This document shows positions 21,102 to 30,450 of a stretch of 64,000 nucleotides of DNA, piece by piece. Where the stretch lies: positions 2,132,955 through 2,196,954 of the forward strand of contig NZ_CP128355.1 in NCBI RefSeq assembly GCF_038789205.1, written 5' to 3'. The translations under genes and the position numbers were made by a program. Source of the stretch: Staphylococcus hsinchuensis. GTDB lineage: Bacteria; Bacillota; Bacilli; Staphylococcales; Staphylococcaceae. The number at the start of each line of letters is the position of its first letter. The first letter of the stretch is position 1. The notes under the pieces were generated by a model. It did no database searches. It saw nothing but the letters and a program-made list of their open reading frames with translations, and had not been told where the DNA came from.

Positions 21102-21662
21102 ATGACAAATCTCGAAACATATTTCAAAAAAAGTCAGCCACTAGAGCAATATATCGAAGCTATGACTCAAAATAAAGAGGGATTATTAACTATTTATAAC
21201 TCTTTTACAGTCCCAGAACAAGATGAACGTTTAGATCAAATAAAGCGTTTAAATTATAGTAAAGTTTTGGTTATAACAGAAGATTGGTGTGGGGATGCAA
21301 TGATGAATGTGCCGATCTTAAAGCATATTAGCGAATCACTAAATTTTGACGTTCGTGTCTTCCATCGTGATGAGGACACGAATTTAATAGACCAATATTT
21401 AACAAATGGAACAGCTCGTTCTATACCTATTTTTGTATTTTTAAATGATCAATTTGAACAAGAAACGGTATGGGGACCACGCGCAAGACAAGCGCAACAT
21501 TTCGTAGAACAAACTCGAGAAGCCTTACCAGAAAAAGACAATCCTAACTATGAAGATAAAGTTGCTGAAACGCATACAATTATTAGCAACCGCTTCAAGA
21601 CCGATTCACAAATGTGGCAACATGTCTATGATTCTATATTAGATAAACTGATAACTAAATAA
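21102..21662 (+). CDS. Thioredoxin-like family protein with a single-cysteine WCGDA site
   Basis: The 186-residue protein has a thioredoxin-like core. KVLVITEDWCGDAMMNVPIL near residues 54-73 contains the active-site region, and SIPIFVFLNDQ near 112 supplies the conserved cis-proline. The usual CxxC is reduced to one cysteine (WCGDA), so it cannot act as an ordinary dithiol oxidoreductase. Bacillithiol- or monothiol-dependent activity, or a noncatalytic role, is more likely. A GGGGTGGAG site precedes the ATG. It is a single gene ended by a strong terminator. Confidence 0.85.
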   Translation: MTNLETYFKKSQPLEQYIEAMTQNKEGLLTIYNSFTVPEQDERLDQIKRLNYSKVLVITEDWCGDAMMNVPILKHISESLNFDVRVFHRDEDTNLIDQYLTNGTARSIPIFVFLNDQFEQETVWGPRARQAQHFVEQTREALPEKDNPNYEDKVAETHTIISNRFKTDSQMWQHVYDSILDKLITK

Positions 21663-21687
21663 ACATTAAATCATACGTTAAACAAAA

Positions 21688-21721
21688 AAACCGGCAAAGT
21701 GTTGATACTTTGCCGGTTTTG
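21688..21721. terminator. Bidirectional terminator between thioredoxin-like gene and pmtD
   Basis: The stem ACCGGCAAAGT/ACTTTGCCGGT around GTTGAT is preceded by A7 and followed by T4. Confidence 0.92.
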
Positions 21722-21728
21722 ATTCGTA

Positions 21729-22460
21729 TTAAATATCTTTTTTAGCTCCATATAAGAGACTTGCAATAAATAGTATTACAATTGAAGCACTAGTGATAAA
21801 CCATTGCCAATGTGTGAATGTATAATTTCCTCTTTCAGTTGTCTTAGTAGTTAGATAACTGAATGGAATGTATTTTAAAGAATCTTTGATGTTATCGCCA
21901 ATTTTTGGAATCATTGGTAAAAATGGTTCAGCGAATGGCACAACTAATATTAAGAATATACCAACTGTAAAGATTACAGCTGCTTTAGGTACAAATAATG
22001 AGAAAAGATATAATAGTAATCCAAAGAATAAATGGAACATAATAAAGAACCAAAGTAAGTTAAAGAACTTATCAGCTTTTACAGTTTTACCATCAACCAC
22101 ACCTTGTACAATTAGAACAAAAATTATAAGTAAAACTGTAATTAAAATCGCAATTAAAATCATAGAAATTGTTTTTGCAACAATATATCCAATACGACTA
22201 GATTTCTTATTCATGTAAAGTTGAATTGTACCATTCGAAATATCACGTGTGATTGTCTTAATAACGAACAGTAACCCCATAATTGAGAAGAACCAGCTGC
22301 CAGCAGTTAAAACTGTATTACCATCTACTTCATGATTATTTTGATTTGCTAATATTGTAAAAGTAATGATTGGAACCAAAACTAAAATTAGTGCTAAATA
22401 CGTTAATGGACTTCTTAAGATGCTATACATATCATATTTTACAAGTTGTAAACTATTCAT
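21729..22460 (-). CDS. pmtD: PSM-exporter permease PmtD
   Basis: The 243-residue protein has six hydrophobic segments and resembles ABC-2 permeases. It is the last gene of a five-gene minus-strand operon whose order (GntR regulator, ATPase, permease, ATPase, permease) is that of the staphylococcal pmtRABCD system, which exports phenol-soluble modulins. Its ATG overlaps the pmtC stop as TAATG. The order, the overlaps and the sizes carry the identification; the permease sequence alone would only support 'ABC-2 permease'. Confidence 0.9.
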   Translation of the reverse strand: MNSLQLVKYDMYSILRSPLTYLALILVLVPIITFTILANQNNHEVDGNTVLTAGSWFFSIMGLLFVIKTITRDISNGTIQLYMNKKSSRIGYIVAKTISMILIAILITVLLIIFVLIVQGVVDGKTVKADKFFNLLWFFIMFHLFFGLLLYLFSLFVPKAAVIFTVGIFLILVVPFAEPFLPMIPKIGDNIKDSLKYIPFSYLTTKTTERGNYTFTHWQWFITSASIVILFIASLLYGAKKDI

Positions 22461-23332
22461 TATTTGCCACCTTTCTGATTAATATTGAAGTAAGTATCAC
22501 GTAACGAGCTCTTACGTGTTTCAATAAATTCAGGGAACACATCAATACTTGCTAACCCTTTAAGTAACTTCTGATAGTTCTTTTGACCTTTTAGGATAAT
22601 TTCTTTGCTGCTCTTTTCTGATTGAACAATTTCAAAGTTCTTTTTCAAGTAATCTAAACTTTTATCAAAATGTTCTTTCGGAAGAATAAGAATTGTAGAA
22701 TCAGTAGGTGCACCCTCTGCCATATTGACATCTTGTACAAAGTTTCCGTCACTTAAAAAGATGGCACGGTCACAAATTAATTCAATATCTTCAAGTTTGT
22801 GGCTTGAGATTAAAATTTTCATATCTAAATCTTTTACAAGTTGTTCAATTGTTTTAAGTACATCGATTGAACCATCTGGGTCCATTCCATTAGTTGGTTC
22901 ATCTAAAATTAAGTATTTAGGTTTATTCATTAATGAAACAGCAATCGCTAACTTTTGTTTCATACCCATTGAATATTTTTTTACTTTTTTATTAATGTAA
23001 GGTCTCATACCAAATGCATCAATAATATGATTTGAATACTCTTTATCAAACCCTTCACCTAATACATTTGCAAATAATTTTAAGTTATACAAACCTGATT
23101 TGTTACCATATAACTTAGGGTTTTCAATAAGATACCCTATATTTTGTTTAGCTTTTACTTTTACGTCACCTTTGAAATTTACGATATTACCATTCATAAC
23201 TTTCATTAATGTTGTCTTTCCGACACCATTTTTACCAATTAGACCAACGATGCGACTTTTATCAAAGTCAAAATTAATATGGTCCAATACGTTGTTACTA
23301 CCGTACGTCTTTGTAATATCTTTTAATTGCAT
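22460..23332 (-). CDS. pmtC: PSM-exporter ATPase PmtC
   Basis: The 290-residue ATPase shows Walker A GLIGKNGVGKTTLMK near residue 32, the signature YSMGMKQKLAIAV near 120, Walker B YLILDEPTNGMDPDG near 139, and the H-loop SSHKLED near 177. The partner permease gene pmtD overlaps it by one base. In S. aureus, PmtA and PmtC energise PSM export together with PmtB and PmtD. Its GGGG-rich site precedes the ATG. Confidence 0.92.
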   Translation of the reverse strand: MQLKDITKTYGSNNVLDHINFDFDKSRIVGLIGKNGVGKTTLMKVMNGNIVNFKGDVKVKAKQNIGYLIENPKLYGNKSGLYNLKLFANVLGEGFDKEYSNHIIDAFGMRPYINKKVKKYSMGMKQKLAIAVSLMNKPKYLILDEPTNGMDPDGSIDVLKTIEQLVKDLDMKILISSHKLEDIELICDRAIFLSDGNFVQDVNMAEGAPTDSTILILPKEHFDKSLDYLKKNFEIVQSEKSSKEIILKGQKNYQKLLKGLASIDVFPEFIETRKSSLRDTYFNINQKGGK

Positions 23333-23345
23333 ATATGTGCCCCCT

Positions 23346-24014
23346 TTAGTGTGATTTTAATTTTTTAAACTGCATAAAATAATTAATTACGAAAAATATA
23401 ATACTCAATACTAGCAAACCATAATTCAACAACCATTCACATTTATTTAAAAAAGAAAAATCAATTTGAAACAACAACGTAATACCAATTATGCTGAAAG
23501 CAACAGCAAATGGTACTAATATAAACATAAACAATAAGTAAACTAAGAAAGAAATGCGTTCTGCCTTTCGTTCGATGAATTGCTTAAATGCAATTGGAAT
23601 CGCAAAAAAGTTAATCGTCATATAGGAGATTGGAATTGTATAATTAAAGTTCACATCACTGTCGGCTAAATTAGAATCTGGCATGTTATATAAAGATAAG
23701 ATACCAGCACCAACTAATGTAAACACTAAAACAGTTATATAATTAGCATTAAGCAAATCTTTCTTAGAAACGGGTAAACTTCCAAAGAAATCATAAGCAC
23801 GACGATGACCAAGTTTACTATAAAAACGGAAGGCATGACCTGAATCTTTGAGTGAGATAAACAACAACAGCATAGCAACACAAGAATAACTAACTTTAGT
23901 AAAGATCGTATCGTTGCTAATAATTAGATGCAAAGGAGAAAGTATAAGTAATATCGCGTAAATTAAAATCGTCCACTTACGTAATTTTATATTTCGAATA
24001 AGTAAATTTTTCAT
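23346..24014 (-). CDS. pmtB: PSM-exporter permease PmtB
   Basis: The 222-residue protein has six hydrophobic segments, with a positively charged short N terminus (MKNLLIRNIKLRKWT) and C terminus (MQFKKLKSH). It overlaps pmtA by 4 nt (ATGA), so it should be translated along with that ATPase. It is the first of two permeases in the operon, and probably pairs with PmtA and PmtC/D in a heteromeric exporter. Confidence 0.9.
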   Translation of the reverse strand: MKNLLIRNIKLRKWTILIYAILLILSPLHLIISNDTIFTKVSYSCVAMLLLFISLKDSGHAFRFYSKLGHRRAYDFFGSLPVSKKDLLNANYITVLVFTLVGAGILSLYNMPDSNLADSDVNFNYTIPISYMTINFFAIPIAFKQFIERKAERISFLVYLLFMFILVPFAVAFSIIGITLLFQIDFSFLNKCEWLLNYGLLVLSIIFFVINYFMQFKKLKSH

Positions 24015-24916
24015 CTAATGTCCTCCTGTTGATCAATCATTCCACCAGAATCTGAATGATTATATTCACCTTTTTCAAGATAGACCATTAGATCTTCAAT
24101 TGACGGTTCAGTGATAGTAACTTGATTACCGAACAATTCTTTAAATACATTTGCATATTCGGTAAGTGCTACATAGCCAGTACGATTATATTCAACGTAG
24201 TTCATTAAATCTTTCAGCTCACTGTCTATGTGCTCTGCATCACCTTTAACGATTTTAAATTTACTTATTATATCATCTATATATGAATTTAAGACGACTT
24301 CTCCTTCTTTAATATAAACAAGATAATCAGCTATCTTTTCTAAATCTGAAATGATATGTGTAGAAATAAAGACTGTTTTATTTTCATCAATAAGTTCTTT
24401 TTGAATTATTTCTAATACTTCGTTTCTAACAATTGGATCCAAACCAGAAGTAGGTTCATCTAAAATAAATAACTCTGCCTCATGACTAAAAGCAATCGCA
24501 ATAGATAATTTCATCAACATTCCTGTTGAGAAAGTTTTTATTTTTCCTTTGTACGGCAGGTTAAATTTCTCCAGATAATTAGCAAAAACTGTGTGATCCC
24601 ACTTCTTATAAAAAGGTGCAATATAGGATTCAATTTGTTTTATTGTCCATTTGTCATTAAGATATAAATCGGAGTATACAAAACCTATTTTATTCTTTAT
24701 TTCTAAAGGATTCTCTTTCATTCTTTGATTAAAGATATTGATTTCTCCACCATCCGGTTCTATCAAATCCATAATCAATCTAATTAACGTTGTTTTACCC
24801 ACACCATTAGATCCGATAAATCCTGTTACGTAACCTTGGGGTACGCTAAAACTAATATCCTTGAGGGAGAACTTCTTGAATTGATAACTTACATCGTTAA
24901 GTTCGATTGCGTTCAT
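24011..24916 (-). CDS. pmtA: PSM-exporter ATPase PmtA
   Basis: The 301-residue ATPase has Walker A GFIGSNGVGKTTLIR near residue 32, the signature FSTGMLMKLSIAIA near 129, Walker B LFILDEPTSGLDP near 150, and the H-loop STHIISD near 186. Its start overlaps the stop of pmtR by 4 nt. As the first transporter gene behind the regulator, it will be derepressed together with pmtBCD. Confidence 0.92.
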   Translation of the reverse strand: MNAIELNDVSYQFKKFSLKDISFSVPQGYVTGFIGSNGVGKTTLIRLIMDLIEPDGGEINIFNQRMKENPLEIKNKIGFVYSDLYLNDKWTIKQIESYIAPFYKKWDHTVFANYLEKFNLPYKGKIKTFSTGMLMKLSIAIAFSHEAELFILDEPTSGLDPIVRNEVLEIIQKELIDENKTVFISTHIISDLEKIADYLVYIKEGEVVLNSYIDDIISKFKIVKGDAEHIDSELKDLMNYVEYNRTGYVALTEYANVFKELFGNQVTITEPSIEDLMVYLEKGEYNHSDSGGMIDQQEDIR

Positions 24917-25293
24917 TCGTTATCCTCCTCAAATATCATAGCTAGTATTTCTTGCAGTTCGGATAATGGCATGCCTATTGTTTTTGCTTCTTTCGTCATC
25001 GATTTCGCTAATGATTCAATAACTATAAATTGTTTTTCCTTTAAAATAGAACTATCTTGTTCCTTTACGAAAGTACCCTTTCCTCTAATGGTAAAAACAA
25101 ATCCATCTTTTTCTAAATCCTCGTAAGCTCTTTTAGTTGTAATTACGCTGACACTTAAATCCTCAGCTAATTCGCGCATAGATGGTAAGTGTTCACCAGG
25201 TGCAACATAACCTTTTAAAATGTTTTCTTTAATTTGTTGTTTGATTTGTTCGTATATGGGTCGTTCACTATTATTCTTTAAAAGTATCTTCAT
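24913..25293 (-). CDS. pmtR: GntR-family regulator PmtR (YtrA subfamily)
   Basis: The 126-residue protein has an N-terminal winged helix (IYEQIKQQIKENIL, LPSMRELAEDLSVSVITTKRAYEDLEKDGF) and only a short C-terminal helix, which is the YtrA subfamily of GntR regulators. These repress an adjacent ABC exporter operon and bind AT-rich palindromes. PmtR of S. aureus is released by PSM peptides. Two matching palindromes lie upstream (25313-25333 and 25410-25434). The stop overlaps pmtA. A GGGAGG site precedes the ATG. Confidence 0.93.
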   Translation of the reverse strand: MKILLKNNSERPIYEQIKQQIKENILKGYVAPGEHLPSMRELAEDLSVSVITTKRAYEDLEKDGFVFTIRGKGTFVKEQDSSILKEKQFIVIESLAKSMTKEAKTIGMPLSELQEILAMIFEEDNE

Positions 25294-25312
25294 TAACGTC
25301 CTCCCTTACGAC

Positions 25313-25352
25313 TGTATATACACAATATATACAATATACACTGTTTTGTAAA
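25313..25352 (-). promoter_or_regulatory. pmt promoter with overlapping palindromic operator O1
   Basis: On the minus strand, TTTACA (25347-25352) and TATATT (25324-25329) are spaced by 17 nt. The palindrome TGTATATA-N5-TATATACA (25313-25333) covers the -10, so a bound PmtR would block polymerase. The arms are perfect 8-bp repeats. Confidence 0.75.
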
Positions 25353-25409
25353 GGGTATTTGTAAAAATAATTGAGATAATCGCATTTTTCTTTAGGGGAA
25401 TATCATACA

Positions 25410-25434
25410 ACTGTATATATAGTATATATACAGT
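25410..25434. promoter_or_regulatory. Second pmt-region palindrome O2
   Basis: A perfect 25-bp palindrome: ACTGTATATATA, a central G, and TATATATACAGT. It shares the TGTATATA core with O1, 77 bp further from pmtR, which suggests cooperative or looped PmtR binding. Confidence 0.75.
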
Positions 25435-25443
25435 ATGCATAAA

Positions 25444-25487
25444 AAACTACGAGCGAAACCCATTACATCAGTCTCACTCGTAGTTAT
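25444..25487 (-). terminator. Terminator of the 64-aa membrane protein gene
   Basis: On the minus strand, AACTACGAGTGAGA pairs with TCGCTCGTAGTT and is followed by T6. It separates this gene from the pmt promoter. Confidence 0.9.
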
Positions 25488-25494
25488 ATACACT

Positions 25495-25689
25495 TTACTT
25501 TTTATGCTTGTCTTGGTTTTGCTTTTTTCGTCGATCATTGTATCTGTTAATAAATGCACAAATCATAAACATTATCGCTGCTAATAATAATTTAATGCCA
25601 GCACTTTCATTACCAGTCGCTTGTAAATAATAACCCACAATAAAAGCGATAATAGCAATTATTACAAATATTTTTGTTAAATGTTTCAT
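25495..25689 (-). CDS. Small two-span membrane protein, 64 aa
   Basis: The 64-residue product has two hydrophobic helices (about residues 5-24, KIFVIIAIIAFIVGYYL, and 32-48, IKLLLAAIMFMICAFI) and a lysine-rich tail (NDRRKKQNQDKHKK). A GAGGTGAAA site precedes the ATG, and a terminator lies just after the stop. I do not recognise a family. It sits back to back with no partner gene; its neighbour pmtR is downstream beyond the terminator. Confidence 0.75.
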   Translation of the reverse strand: MKHLTKIFVIIAIIAFIVGYYLQATGNESAGIKLLLAAIMFMICAFINRYNDRRKKQNQDKHKK

Positions 25690-25896
25690 ATTTTCACCTC
25701 AAACACTCACAGTATATCAAATTTTATACTGAATATCTAAATAGTGAACGTCACATATTTACTTATTAAAAATAAGATTAATATCGTAAAAAAGACTTAT
25801 GGAATACATAAACACGATTTTTTCTCATTTCACCCAGTTTAAATCACTTATAATTCTAGATATATATTGTACATTTTGTATAAATACATGAATTGA

Positions 25897-25925
25897 TTGC
25901 AGACATAATACTTTAATGGTAAAAT
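25897..25925 (+). promoter_or_regulatory. Promoter of the antitoxin RNA
   Basis: TTGCAG (25897-25902) and TAAAAT (25920-25925) are separated by exactly 17 nt. Transcription would start near 25932 and reach the hairpin terminator about 55-60 nt later. Confidence 0.7.
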
Positions 25926-25931
25926 GTAAAT

Positions 25932-25990
25932 GTATCCACAAGTCATACTACACAAACCCCAAGTCTGCTGCCACAGACTTGGGGTTTTTT
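25932..25990 (+). ncRNA. Antitoxin small RNA of a par/Fst-type type I toxin-antitoxin module
   Basis: The predicted ~60-nt RNA starts after the promoter at 25897-25925 and ends in the strong hairpin at 25954-25986. It carries CATACTACAC (25944-25953), a direct repeat of 26099-26108, and is therefore complementary to the toxin mRNA over its start codon and the sequence just behind its ribosome-binding site. This convergent pair sharing a terminator, with repeats that let the RNAs pair at the toxin start, is the layout of the enterococcal par RNA I/RNA II system. RNA boundaries are inferred. Confidence 0.75.
25954..25990. terminator. Shared terminator hairpin of the toxin and antitoxin RNAs
   Basis: AAACCCCAAGTCTG and CAGACTTGGGGTTT are perfect arms around CTGCCA, with T6 on the plus-strand side. 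The toxin transcript from the minus strand reaches the same hairpin. Confidence 0.92.
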
Positions 25991-26002
25991 GTGCAAGGCC
26001 AC

Positions 26003-26101
26003 CTATTTGTCTTTCCATTTAATGTCTAACCAGACACGGAAAACAACAAGTATGCCACCTGTTATTAACGTCATAACCATATCTTGCCACCACATAATCA
26101 T
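26003..26101 (-). CDS. Fst/PepA1-like type I toxin, 32 aa
   Basis: The 32-residue peptide begins MIMWWQDMVMTLITGG, continues with a single hydrophobic helix (ILVVFRVWL) and ends in a charged tail (DIKWKDK). The small-residue-rich helix followed by WL and a basic/acidic tail is the pattern of the Fst/Ldr/PepA1 family of membrane toxins. A GGGAGGTG ribosome-binding site lies 5 nt before the ATG at 26101. The gene ends just before the hairpin shared with the opposing RNA. Two further in-frame ATGs (codons 3 and 8) exist, but the first has the best spacing. It is too short for most gene callers. Confidence 0.82.
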   Translation of the reverse strand: MIMWWQDMVMTLITGGILVVFRVWLDIKWKDK

Positions 26102-26154
26102 ACTACACCTCCCATAACAAAGAGTGCCATGAGGAATAACAATGGCCTTCTTAT

Positions 26155-26184
26155 ATTCTAACATAAAAATAGAACGTATGTTCG
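26155..26184 (-). promoter_or_regulatory. Toxin promoter region with LexA (SOS)-like box
   Basis: The minus strand reads CGAACATACGTTCT at 26171-26184, 13 of 14 positions of the Gram-positive LexA consensus CGAACRNRYGTTYC. A -10-like TAGAAT lies at 26155-26160, so the box covers the -35 region. Transcription from here gives a 5' leader of about 45-50 nt before the toxin ATG. Confidence 0.6.
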
Positions 26185-26296
26185 GTATAAGGGTATTTTT
26201 TTCATAATTTGTAGGTATTGTTGGTTCAATACTTTTATTTTAAAGCATTTCAAGATAATATAATAATATCAATCAAAAAAGAGAGGTTGTCCTACT

Positions 26297-27595
26297 ATGA
26301 ATCCATTAGCTTTAGATTTAAACGAAAAATTATCTAAATCAAACCCAAATGTTGCAGATATGCTCTCAGATCTTGGTAAATTAATTTACTATCCTAAAGG
26401 GATTTTGTCACAATCTGCAGAAGCTAAATCTACAAAATATAACGCAACGATAGGTATGGCAACATATAGTGATCGTAAAATGTATGCAGATACGTTAAAT
26501 GATGTATTCCATCATTTAGAGCCTGATGAAATATTTCCTTATGCCCCACCTCAAGGTTTAGAGTCATTACGTGATTTATGGCAACAAAAAATGTTAAAAG
26601 AAAACCCAGATCTAAAAAAAGAAGATTTCTCACGACCAATTGCAACAAATGCGTTAACACATGGTTTATCAATCGTAGGTGATATGTTCGCAGATAGTGG
26701 TGATACATTGCTATTACCAACGCACAATTGGGGTAACTACAAGCTTGTTTATAGTACGAGACATAGTGTAGATATAGAAACTTATAATATTTTTGATGAA
26801 TCAGGTAATTTCACAACTGATGGTCTTGTTAAACATTTAGAAAACTATGAGAAAGATAAAGTGATTTTAATTTTAAATTACCCTAACAACCCTACTGGCT
26901 ATACTCCAAATAAAGAAGAAGTAAAAGTTATGGTTGAGGCAATTCAATCATTAGCTGAGCGAGGTACGAATGTCATTGCTATTGTGGATGACGCTTATTA
27001 CGGCTTATTCTATGAAGACGTATATACGCAGTCATTATTTACAGCACTCACTAATCTACAACAAGAAAACTTGTTACCTATCCGTTTAGATGGTGCTACA
27101 AAAGAATTCTTCGCTTGGGGCTTACGTGTTGGATTTATCACATTTGGTGTAAATGATGAAACTACAAAACAAGTTTTAGAAGCGAAAGTTAAAGGGTTAA
27201 TACGCAGTAATATTTCTAGCGGTCCAATGCCTTCACAAAGTGCTGTTAAATACGTTTTAGAACATCCTGAAACATTTGAAAAGGAAATTCAACATAATAT
27301 AGATACACTTCAAGCACGATATGAAGTTACAAAATCAGTCGTTTATGATGAAAAATACAAAAAATTCTGGCAACCATATGATTTCAATTCAGGCTACTTT
27401 ATGGCAGTGAAAGTTCAAGATGTTAAACCGGAAGAATTACGTGAACATCTTATCGAACACTATTCAATCGGTATTATCGCTTTAAACGCTACTGATATTC
27501 GAATTGCATTCAGTTGTATTGAAAAAGATGATATCCCATACGTATTTGATATGATTGCTAAAGCAATTGAAGATCTTCAAGCTAAAAGTGAATAA
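26297..27595 (+). CDS. Class I/II aminotransferase (PLP-dependent)
   Basis: The 432-residue protein has the fold-type I aminotransferase blocks: NYPNNPTGY near 195 (substrate-binding Asn), VDDAYYGLF near 230 (Asp and Tyr of the PLP site), and DGATKEFFAWGLRVGF near 264-279, where the lysine binds PLP. The C-terminal RIAFSCIE supplies the carboxylate-binding arginine. The N terminus is unlike AspC/PatA proteins and is similar to a staphylococcal group of uncertain substrate. GAGAGGTTG precedes the ATG. It is a single gene flanked by its own terminator. Confidence 0.85.
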   Translation: MNPLALDLNEKLSKSNPNVADMLSDLGKLIYYPKGILSQSAEAKSTKYNATIGMATYSDRKMYADTLNDVFHHLEPDEIFPYAPPQGLESLRDLWQQKMLKENPDLKKEDFSRPIATNALTHGLSIVGDMFADSGDTLLLPTHNWGNYKLVYSTRHSVDIETYNIFDESGNFTTDGLVKHLENYEKDKVILILNYPNNPTGYTPNKEEVKVMVEAIQSLAERGTNVIAIVDDAYYGLFYEDVYTQSLFTALTNLQQENLLPIRLDGATKEFFAWGLRVGFITFGVNDETTKQVLEAKVKGLIRSNISSGPMPSQSAVKYVLEHPETFEKEIQHNIDTLQARYEVTKSVVYDEKYKKFWQPYDFNSGYFMAVKVQDVKPEELREHLIEHYSIGIIALNATDIRIAFSCIEKDDIPYVFDMIAKAIEDLQAKSE

Positions 27596-27618
27596 AATAA
27601 GTTCGATTAATAATCAAA

Positions 27619-27652
27619 AAAGCCTGAGACGTGTTTGCGCCTCAGGCTTTAT
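27619..27652. terminator. Bidirectional terminator between aminotransferase and DinB-like genes
   Basis: The stem AAAGCCTGAG/CTCAGGCTTT encloses a 12-nt loop, with A-rich sequence to the left and a T-rich tract to the right. Confidence 0.9.
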
Positions 27653-27666
27653 ATTTTTTTAACTTA

Positions 27667-28134
27667 TTATTGATTTTGTTTTAATACACGAGACATTTCT
27701 TCGATTTTACCTGCATGTAATGGGATATGAATTGCATTTAACACAAGCAATTCATCTAATGTTTTACAGCCTGCAATCGGTTGATCTAATTCTATTTCTA
27801 ATTGTTCATCAGTAAGGTTCTCTGCACGTTCTGGTAGTGTTTTAATATGGTTGAATATTTCTTCAATACTTGGTGGTTCAACATCTCCCCAATCTTTTGG
27901 AGACGTACCATATCCGAAAAATTGTGTGTATTTTTGAATGTCTACTTCATTTTGTTCGCAAATAGATAAACCACTTTCAAAAATCGTTAAGACATGTCCA
28001 TATTGCCAATGTAATGTATTAGGAAAGAATTCACTTTCCTTGTCTAAAACTACTTCATTACCCCAACTTTCGTAGTTGCTCAATAAATAATTTACGCCTG
28101 TATCAATCACGTTGAAAACTGTTTTTTTAGTCAA
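27667..28134 (-). CDS. DinB/YfiT-like four-helix metal-binding protein
   Basis: The 155-residue protein belongs to the DinB superfamily. It has a first histidine region at HWQYGHVLTIFESG near residues 42-55 and a late histidine pair in NAIHIPLHAGKIEEM near 135-149, which together make the three-histidine metal site of the four-helix bundle. The family includes bacillithiol-linked transferases in Firmicutes, so a thiol-transfer role is possible but not shown. It is a single gene. Confidence 0.85.
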   Translation of the reverse strand: MTKKTVFNVIDTGVNYLLSNYESWGNEVVLDKESEFFPNTLHWQYGHVLTIFESGLSICEQNEVDIQKYTQFFGYGTSPKDWGDVEPPSIEEIFNHIKTLPERAENLTDEQLEIELDQPIAGCKTLDELLVLNAIHIPLHAGKIEEMSRVLKQNQ

Positions 28135-28209
28135 TTTGTTTCTCCCCCTTTTACGAAACTCAGAAACTATTCTTAATTATAATACCCTTTACTTATATTC
28201 TTATACATA

Positions 28210-28247
28210 AAAAAATCACCACGAGTTTCAATACTCATGGTGATTTT
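28210..28247. terminator. Terminator of groEL
   Basis: AAAATCACCACGAGT and ACTCATGGTGATTTT pair with one mismatch. It lies 60 nt after the groEL stop on the minus strand and can also serve the opposite side. Confidence 0.85.
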
Positions 28248-28309
28248 ATATTGACAACCGTTATTAATGGCAAAGTCAAATTATGATATGACCATTATTC
28301 AGTTGCTTA

Positions 28310-29941
<1,632 letters not shown>

Positions 29942-29989
29942 TTACATACCTCCATTTATGTGTATTACATTTTTATATTTAAAAGTTTA

Positions 29990-30295
<306 letters not shown>

Positions 30296-30303
30296 TCAAT
30301 TTA

Positions 30304-30330
30304 TTAGCAGTTGAATGTGTTGAGTGCTAA
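30304..30330. promoter_or_regulatory. CIRCE element (HrcA operator), one arm degenerate
   Basis: The minus strand reads TTAGCACTC, then 9 nt, then AACTGCTAA. One arm is perfect and the other has two changes from GAGTGCTAA. It is placed between the groES promoter and the ATG as in other staphylococci. Confidence 0.92.
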
Positions 30331-30345
30331 TGTAGTATCTATAAT

Positions 30346-30362
30346 AATCAAATTTGGTCAAC
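30346..30362 (-). promoter_or_regulatory. CtsR-box-like heptads over the groES -35 region
   Basis: The minus strand reads GTTGACC-AAA-TTTGATT, close to the CtsR tandem heptad TTTGACC-N3-TTTGACC. TTGACC also fits a -35, with GATACT 16 nt further. Dual CtsR/HrcA control is known for S. aureus groESL; here the second heptad is weak. Confidence 0.55.
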
Positions 30363-30450
30363 ATTTCAAGTTATAACGTTTGTCATTAACTTTGTACGTT
30401 AGTTCATTTTACGATAGAATGAATTATAATCTTTATTTTGGAGGTACATC

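Noticed and set aside
26183..26200. SigB-type promoter (GGGTAT) upstream of the toxin
   Set aside because: No GTTT-like -35 lies at the required spacing on the same strand.
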